DNA of 11,639 bases from the NCBI GenBank assembly GCA_937934385.1, contig CALGZV010000358.1, positions 1-11,639 of the forward strand. Direction: 5' to 3'. A program made the position numbers and the translations under genes. The DNA comes from an uncultured Clostridia bacterium. Lineage in GTDB: Bacteria > Bacillota > Clostridia > Oscillospirales > CAG-272. Below are positions 6,861-11,639 of this stretch, piece after piece; position 1 is the stretch's first letter; each line of letters opens with the position of its first letter. The notes beneath the pieces are model-generated. The model was not told the DNA's origin, ran no database searches, and saw nothing but the letters and a program-made list of their open reading frames with translations.

Positions 6861-9137
6861 TCAGCGCGGAGCATTATATCCGCGGGATACATCTGCAACG
6901 CTTTTTATCGTCTTCAGCCTTGCAACAATGGATTTTACGTGGTCAAGATTCTTTGCACCGACGGTAAGACTTATTATCACGCTTCCGTCACTCTTGGATC
7001 TTGTATTTATCTGTGTAATAGATACTCTCATTTCGGCAAGCACAGTAGTTATATCTGCTATAAGTGAAATCCTGTCCTCGGCAAATACGGTAACAGCAGC
7101 CTCGAAAAGCTCCCGCGAGCCTGTCCCCTGCTGAGGAATATCCCAACTTGCCGAAACCCATCTGTCCGCAGTATCTTCATGCGACATCGAAAGAATGACA
7201 TTCGGGCAATCACGTTTATGAATAGACACGCCGTAGCCGCGTGTTATAAACCCTATAAGAGAATCACCGGGAAGCGGATTGCAACATTTTGCAAATTTTA
7301 CAGTACAACCCTCCACTCCGTCTATAATTACTCCGGAATGTCCCTTTCTTGAACTCGGTATCTGCGTTGTCTGTATTGAAGAAACGTCAGTACGAGGCTG
7401 AGCCTCTGCATTAACTGTCTTTTCAAACTCGGAACGGATACGAGGAGCAAGCTTTGAGATCGTAACGCCTCCATAGCCGATAGTGTTATACAGATCGTCC
7501 GCCGTCTTTATACCCATTCTTAATGCCACCGCGAGAACGATAGCCTGCTTTTGCTGTTCTGTACACGGTCTGCCGAGCCGCTTAAATTCTTTATCTACTT
7601 CTGCTGCTCCCATCGCAATATTTTCAGCACGCTGCTCTTTTTTAAACCATTGGCGGATCTTATTTCTTGCTTCACCGGTTTTTACTATTTTAAGCCAGTC
7701 GCGGCTGGGACCTTTTGATGCCGCCGACGTAAGAATTTCTACGATCTCACCGTTCTGAGGCACACGTTCTATCGGAACTATCATGCCGTTTATCTTAGCG
7801 CCGACCATCCGGTTTCCTACACCGGAGTGTATAGCATATGCGAAGTCGATTACAGTAGAGCCCTGCGGAAGTGTAATAACATCACCTTTCGGAGTAAATA
7901 CAAATGTCTCATCATGAAAAATATCTATCTTCAGCGCACGCATAAATTCATCCGGATCACGCGTATCATCCTCAGTCTCAATAAGCTTACGTATCCATGT
8001 AAGCTTATCATCTATTTCCATTGAGCTTTCCTCGCCGGACTTATATTTCCAGTGTGCCGCGACACCGTACTCGGCTATGCGATGCATCTCCCATGTACGT
8101 ATCTGAACCTCGAACGGAATACCTCCGCGACCTATAACCGTTGTATGAAGCGAACGGTACATATTGGGTTTAGGCGTCGAAATATAGTCTTTGAAGCGCC
8201 CCGGAACTGAATGAAACATATCATGGATAATCCCGAGGACGGTATAGCATTCCAGTTCTGTATCCACAATAACGCGCAGCGCATAAAAATCGTATATTTC
8301 ATCAAAGCTTTTATTCTGCTCAAACATCTTACGGTATATACTGTAAACCGTTTTAACTCTTCCGTCAAGCGAAAATTTTACACCGCATTCGGACAGCTTA
8401 TCTGATATCTGGGTCCTTGCGCGCTCTATAAAATCACGGTTCTGTCCGTATTTTTCCTCTATATGACGCTCTATCTGTGCATACCCTATAGGATCGAGAA
8501 AGCTGAGCGAGAGTATCTCAAGCTCCTGTTTCATTCTCTGCATACCGAGGCGGTGCGCGAGCGGAGCGTAAACCTGCATTGTCTCAAGCGCAGTCATCCT
8601 CTGTTTAGGCTCAGGCTTTGCCTTCAATGTACGCATATTATGCAGTCTGTCACAAAGCTTTATGAATATAACCCGAATATCTTTAGACATAGCGAGAAAC
8701 ATCTTGCGCAGATTTTCGATGTGCTTCTCTTCCTTGTCCTCAAACGGAATATGTACAAGCTTTGTCAGTCCGTCGACAAGCATCGCCACATCTTCTCCGA
8801 ATTCCGACCCGAGCCTGTCAAGGCTTATAAGACTTCCGCAATCCTCTATGGTATCATGTAAAAGCGCCGCACATATAGAATCGGTATCAAGTCCAAGCGA
8901 CACTGCGATTTCTGCTACCGCTATAGGATGGTAAATGTACTTTTCACCACTTGCCCGAAACTGTCCCTCATGCAGTGCATCGGCAAAAAGATACGCTTTC
9001 TTTATTTTGTCTGTATTATACTTCTTTCCCGTCGCCTCAAGAGAGGTCAGAAGCTTTTCTATATCCTTATAGTCGTGAGAGGAAGCCCGGTCCTCCCTGA
9101 TCTCATTTTCATTCAAGACAATAATCCTCTGTTTCAT
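6861..9137 (-). CDS. rel: Rel/SpoT-family bifunctional (p)ppGpp synthetase/hydrolase
   Basis: The long RSH enzyme of the stringent response. It makes (p)ppGpp from ATP and GDP/GTP on starved ribosomes and hydrolyses it. All domains are present in order. The HD hydrolase has H70, H94-D95 in ALLHDTIED, and D163 in LCDRLHNMRT. The synthetase has D283 in YDFYALR, RFKD at 314-317, YRSLHTTV at 327-334 and E343 in PFEVQIRT. The TGS domain spans about 404-470 (FVFTPKGDVITLP), a helical region follows, the zinc-finger segment has C618-C619, H640 and C644, and an ACT domain covers about 675-755. RFKD, rather than the EFDD of synthesis-only RelA, together with the intact HD site, predicts both activities. 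It has 758 residues, slightly longer than the typical 730-740. The ATG at 9137 lacks a good ribosome site; an in-frame TTG at codon 8 has one. The neighbours recJ and hemZ are usual for the class. Confidence 0.97.
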   Translation of the reverse strand: MKQRIIVLNENEIREDRASSHDYKDIEKLLTSLEATGKKYNTDKIKKAYLFADALHEGQFRASGEKYIYHPIAVAEIAVSLGLDTDSICAALLHDTIEDCGSLISLDRLGSEFGEDVAMLVDGLTKLVHIPFEDKEEKHIENLRKMFLAMSKDIRVIFIKLCDRLHNMRTLKAKPEPKQRMTALETMQVYAPLAHRLGMQRMKQELEILSLSFLDPIGYAQIERHIEEKYGQNRDFIERARTQISDKLSECGVKFSLDGRVKTVYSIYRKMFEQNKSFDEIYDFYALRVIVDTELECYTVLGIIHDMFHSVPGRFKDYISTPKPNMYRSLHTTVIGRGGIPFEVQIRTWEMHRIAEYGVAAHWKYKSGEESSMEIDDKLTWIRKLIETEDDTRDPDEFMRALKIDIFHDETFVFTPKGDVITLPQGSTVIDFAYAIHSGVGNRMVGAKINGMIVPIERVPQNGEIVEILTSAASKGPSRDWLKIVKTGEARNKIRQWFKKEQRAENIAMGAAEVDKEFKRLGRPCTEQQKQAIVLAVALRMGIKTADDLYNTIGYGGVTISKLAPRIRSEFEKTVNAEAQPRTDVSSIQTTQIPSSRKGHSGVIIDGVEGCTVKFAKCCNPLPGDSLIGFITRGYGVSIHKRDCPNVILSMSHEDTADRWVSASWDIPQQGTGSRELFEAAVTVFAEDRISLIADITTVLAEMRVSITQINTRSKSDGSVIISLTVGAKNLDHVKSIVARLKTIKSVADVSRGYNAPR
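9126..9130 (-). promoter_or_regulatory. Alternative ribosome site inside the annotated rel start
   Basis: AGGAG-like AGAGG on the minus strand lies 9 bases before the in-frame TTG at 9114-9116 (codon 8). The ATG at 9135-9137 is preceded only by AT-rich sequence with a stop codon immediately upstream in frame. If the TTG is used, the protein is 751 residues, still with a complete HD domain. Confidence 0.4.
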
Positions 9138-9183
9138 TTATATATCTTTAGAGTGCCGTCACCCACATGCCAATACATCTATG

Positions 9184-11382
9184 CTATATATCCGCCCGGT
9201 TATGACCGCGTATTCTCGGTAACAAAGACTGATATATTTCAGAGGCTTTCAGATCCACTTTCACCTCTACATTATTAACTGTCAACGGGAGAGTTCCGCC
9301 GTCAGTAGAATAATCCGGATCCCCATAAAATGAAACTATACCTGTCTGGACCAGTATATCTATTATAAACCTCAGACGTACATACGCCGAAACACTTTCT
9401 CCGACAGTATTTTTCATTATCTGGTATATATTGACCGGAGCATCCCCGCACAGACGAAGTTCTCTCCTTATATACAGATACACGTTTTTAAAGTCAGAAC
9501 GAAGAGGAACAAAACTTTCATCTATCATACTGCTCCTGTTGCTGATTATTCTGTCATACTCTGCAATCATAGCACATCGTTCTTTAAGAGTTCTGCCACA
9601 TACTCTCACATCTTTAACAAGAAGCTGAACACTTTTTATACCCCGAAACTCGTTTATATCCGGACTGAACAGAACATCAGCCGTATCCCCTCTGTATATA
9701 CCAAGCGCAGACGGATTCTTACCGAAATAAACCGCGGTAACGGCAATACCTCCGTATTCGGCAATAAACCGTGTATGTTTGCCTGAACCTATAGCGGCAA
9801 TATCTGTAATTTTTACATTTCGGAGGACAAACACCGGAGCTGAGTTTGCCACACCGTACGGTTCAAGAAGTCCAAGCTCATCAACCGATTTTATCGAAAG
9901 CTCCGATAATGTAACTTCTTCGTCCGCTTCTATCGCAGGAATAAGATCTTCATCTGTAAGTACGTTTGCAGCATATTCATTTATGGCTTCTCTGAAGCTT
10001 TCAAGTTCTCCTCTTTTTATCGAAAGTCCTGCCGCCATCTCATGGCCGCCTGCCTTTACAAGATATTCTCCGCACGCGGCAAGTCCTTCGGCAAGATTCA
10101 TTCCCTTTATACTTCTTCCGGACCCTTTTCCGACATCATCATCCGTAATACCGTCCGTAATTCTTCCGCCGTCAAACGATATGAGTATTGAAGGAAGTCC
10201 GTAACGGTCTGTGATTCTTGACGCAACTATTCCTATTATTCCATGATGCCAGTTCTCAGATGAAAGAACGATCACACGATCATGTTCAAAATCATGTGTC
10301 TGTTCTATCATGCGGTATGCTTCCTCCGCCATCATATTCTCACATTCCTGACGCTCACGGTTGATCTCGCAAAGCATACCTGCGATCTCACGCGCCCTGT
10401 CAGGATCTTCTGTCAGGAAAAGCTCAGCAGCAAGAGATGCGCTGCGTATACGTCCGGCAGCATTGATTCGAGGTGCCAGGGTATAACCGATAAATGATGC
10501 AGTGATCTTCTTTTTTTTCGCTCCGCCGCGGGAATTTCTATGCTCCGCTCCTGACGACGCGTCGCAAAGAGCTGACAGGCCGCAGCGAGAGCCTTCCTCA
10601 ATGAGCTTAAGTCCAATACTCACTATAAGTCGGTTTTCACCGATAAGAGGCATAACATCCGCTACTGTACCGACTGCTACAATATCTGCATACTGAGAGC
10701 AAATGCGGTGAAGATATCTGTCATCGTCCGGATTCAGCACACTTTCCAACGCGCAGACAAGCTTGAATGCAACACCGACTCCGGCAAGCTCCTTAAACGG
10801 ATACCGGCAGTCGGGGCGGTGAGGATTGACAATCGCATACGCCTCCGGAAGCTCTCCGTGACATTCGTGATGATCTGTAATTACCATATCCACTCCGACA
10901 GAAGATGCATATTCTGTCTCAGCAACTGCAGTTATTCCCGTATCAACAGTTATTATAAGAGATGAACCTCTTTCTGCAATCCGCTTTACTGCTCCGCGGT
11001 TTACACCGTATCCCTCAGAAGCGCGCTCAGGAATATAGTAATGAATATCGACTCCCTTTGACTTCAGATACAGATACAAAATAGATACAGCTGTCACGCC
11101 GTCAACATCATAATCACCGTAAACTGTTACTCTCTCTCCGCACCGTATAGCCTGGGTAACGCGGCGAACGGCTTTATCCATGTCGGCAAGCAGCATCGGA
11201 TCATGAAAAAATTCGTCGTCACGCTGCAAAAAAGAGCGTGACGCTTCGGGCGTCTTATATCCTCTGCCGAAAAGCAATGACGCCGTAAGTTCCGATATAC
11301 CGAGTTCCTCGGATATTTTTCCGATCTCGTCAGCATATTTTTCTCTGAAATTCTTTATAATCCACCTTTTTTTGCCGTACAT
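9184..11382 (-). CDS. recJ: RecJ single-stranded-DNA-specific 5'-3' exonuclease
   Basis: A DHH-family nuclease that degrades single-stranded DNA 5'-3' in recombinational repair (RecF pathway end resection), mismatch repair and base excision repair. The Mn-binding motifs are complete: DYDVDG at 90-95, D147 in TVDTGIT, DHH at 170-172, and D242 in GTVADVMPL. LAPRINAAGRI at 302-312 and the DHHA1 motif GGHEMAAG at 445-452 also fit. An OB-like region follows, and a C-terminal extension of about 100 residues (roughly 630-732) resembles those of Firmicute RecJ. At 732 residues it lies between E. coli RecJ (577) and Bacillus RecJ (786). Residues about 275-292 form a polar insertion ending in four lysines encoded by an A8 tract. 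The ATG has GAGG eight bases upstream. rel follows after 46 bp, without the apt gene that often lies between them in Firmicutes. Confidence 0.96.
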   Translation of the reverse strand: MYGKKRWIIKNFREKYADEIGKISEELGISELTASLLFGRGYKTPEASRSFLQRDDEFFHDPMLLADMDKAVRRVTQAIRCGERVTVYGDYDVDGVTAVSILYLYLKSKGVDIHYYIPERASEGYGVNRGAVKRIAERGSSLIITVDTGITAVAETEYASSVGVDMVITDHHECHGELPEAYAIVNPHRPDCRYPFKELAGVGVAFKLVCALESVLNPDDDRYLHRICSQYADIVAVGTVADVMPLIGENRLIVSIGLKLIEEGSRCGLSALCDASSGAEHRNSRGGAKKKKITASFIGYTLAPRINAAGRIRSASLAAELFLTEDPDRAREIAGMLCEINRERQECENMMAEEAYRMIEQTHDFEHDRVIVLSSENWHHGIIGIVASRITDRYGLPSILISFDGGRITDGITDDDVGKGSGRSIKGMNLAEGLAACGEYLVKAGGHEMAAGLSIKRGELESFREAINEYAANVLTDEDLIPAIEADEEVTLSELSIKSVDELGLLEPYGVANSAPVFVLRNVKITDIAAIGSGKHTRFIAEYGGIAVTAVYFGKNPSALGIYRGDTADVLFSPDINEFRGIKSVQLLVKDVRVCGRTLKERCAMIAEYDRIISNRSSMIDESFVPLRSDFKNVYLYIRRELRLCGDAPVNIYQIMKNTVGESVSAYVRLRFIIDILVQTGIVSFYGDPDYSTDGGTLPLTVNNVEVKVDLKASEIYQSLLPRIRGHNRADI
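10511..10518 (-). repeat. A8 homopolymer in recJ with an in-frame A-AAA-AAG heptamer
   Basis: On the coding strand, GCG is followed by AAA AAA AAG AAG (Ala then four Lys, residues 288-292). This contains the zero-frame slippery heptamer A-AAA-AAG, the same type used in dnaX. A GGAG lies four bases before the heptamer, closer than the stimulatory spacing in dnaX. A -1 shift would end after about 30 codons and cut RecJ near residue 325. It is best read as a possible slippage or indel-prone spot, not a proven recoding site. Confidence 0.5.
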
Positions 11383-11430
11383 GTCCGCACCCTCTTTCCG
11401 CTTAGCAAAGTTATTTGAATTTTATTCAGA

Positions 11431-11639
11431 TCATTCAAACGGAGCATATCTTTCCGCAACCGCTTCCGCACACCGAATACCGTCGACCGCAGCGCTCATT
11501 ATACCGCCTGCATATCCTGCACCCTCTCCGCAGGGATAGATCCCCCGGATATTTGCCTGCAGCGTGTCATCGCGGACAATCCTCACTGGAGAGGATGTCC
11601 GGCTTTCGATGCCGGAAACGACTGCATTTGCATCGTCAA
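11431..11639 (-). CDS. C-terminal end of a COG2509-type FAD-dependent dehydrogenase, 5' part outside window
   Basis: The last 68 residues of a flavoprotein, reading from the right edge to a TGA at 11431-11433. GIESRTSSPVRIVRD, then NIRGIYPCGEGAGYAGGIMSA and AVDGIRCAEAVAE, form the C-terminal FAD-binding signature of the uncharacterised COG2509 dehydrogenases common in Firmicutes. The GEGAGYAGGI segment contacts the flavin in this fold. The family is about 450-550 residues, so most of the gene lies beyond the window. The partner and substrate are unknown for the family. recJ starts 48 bp downstream on the same strand, so the two may be cotranscribed. A HI0933-type flavoprotein is a less likely alternative, because the ESRTSSPVRI stretch is specific to this group. 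Confidence 0.85.
   Translation of the reverse strand, partial: DDANAVVSGIESRTSSPVRIVRDDTLQANIRGIYPCGEGAGYAGGIMSAAVDGIRCAEAVAERYAPFE

Noticed and set aside
9779..10204. 141-codon plus-strand open frame, Ser/Pro-rich
   Set aside because: It is antisense to recJ, across the GGHEMAAG region. Low-complexity Ser/Pro composition is typical of a shadow frame.
10413..10616. 67-codon minus-strand frame overlapping the A8 tract
   Set aside because: It is the +1 frame of recJ, not the -1 frame that an A-AAA-AAG site would enter, and it resembles no known protein.
11425..11445. Inverted repeat near the end of the FAD gene (TTTGAAT and ATTCAAA) as a terminator
   Set aside because: The stem is 7 A/T-rich pairs around a 12-base loop, with no U-run after it on the minus strand, so it should not terminate transcription before recJ.
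1..11639. Defence island, mobile element or CRISPR
   Set aside because: Every gene is a recognisable housekeeping family in a continuous same-strand run. There are no transposase, integrase or Cas motifs, no regularly spaced repeats, and no tRNA-flanked attachment site.

Overview
The window is a gapless run of ten genes, all on the minus strand, so transcription runs from the right edge to the left. By family content and order it looks like chromosomal core sequence from a Clostridia-class Firmicute of moderate GC (judged by eye, not counted). The main reason is the block SpoVB/YabM-like flippase, MazG, HU, RqcP, which matches the yabM-yabN-(HU)-yabO arrangement of Bacillus and clostridia. 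The recJ, rel, hemZ order is also typical of this group. I cannot name a genus. No mobile element, CRISPR array, tRNA, rRNA, phage gene or recognisable riboswitch is visible.

Layout in transcription order. (1) 11639-11431: C-terminal end of a COG2509-type FAD-dependent dehydrogenase. (2) 11382-9184: recJ, a single-strand DNA exonuclease. (3) 9137-6861: rel, a bifunctional (p)ppGpp synthetase/hydrolase. (4) 6823-5327: hemZ, a radical SAM coproporphyrinogen dehydrogenase-like protein. (5) A 126-bp gap with a possible promoter. (6) 5200-4271: a uridine kinase/phosphoribulokinase-fold nucleoside kinase. (7) 4241-2955: mtaD-type amidohydrolase. (8) 2992-1340: a SpoVB-like flippase whose start overlaps mtaD. 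(9) 1316-633: mazG. (10) 605-333: HU. (11) A 111-bp gap with a small hairpin. (12) 221 to the left edge: rqcP, cut by the window. Spacings of 23-48 bp, plus one overlap, suggest one or two long polycistronic units. No convincing intrinsic terminator (GC hairpin followed by a U-run) was seen in any gap. The largest gap is 126 bp, so no gene-free stretch reaches 300 bp.

Functionally this is housekeeping: DNA repair (RecJ), stringent response (Rel), tetrapyrrole metabolism (HemZ), nucleoside handling (kinase, MtaD), nucleotide-pool cleaning (MazG), envelope lipid-linked precursor export (SpoVB-like), nucleoid structure (HU) and ribosome-associated quality control (RqcP). I found no evidence of a previously undescribed system. 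The points worth a second look are small: a MazG with a shortened, apparently degenerate second domain, a kinase that seems to lack the TGS/ThrRS-like half of its clostridial relatives, the absence of apt between recJ and rel, an in-frame A8 slippery tract inside a lysine-rich recJ insertion, and several uncertain or non-ATG starts.
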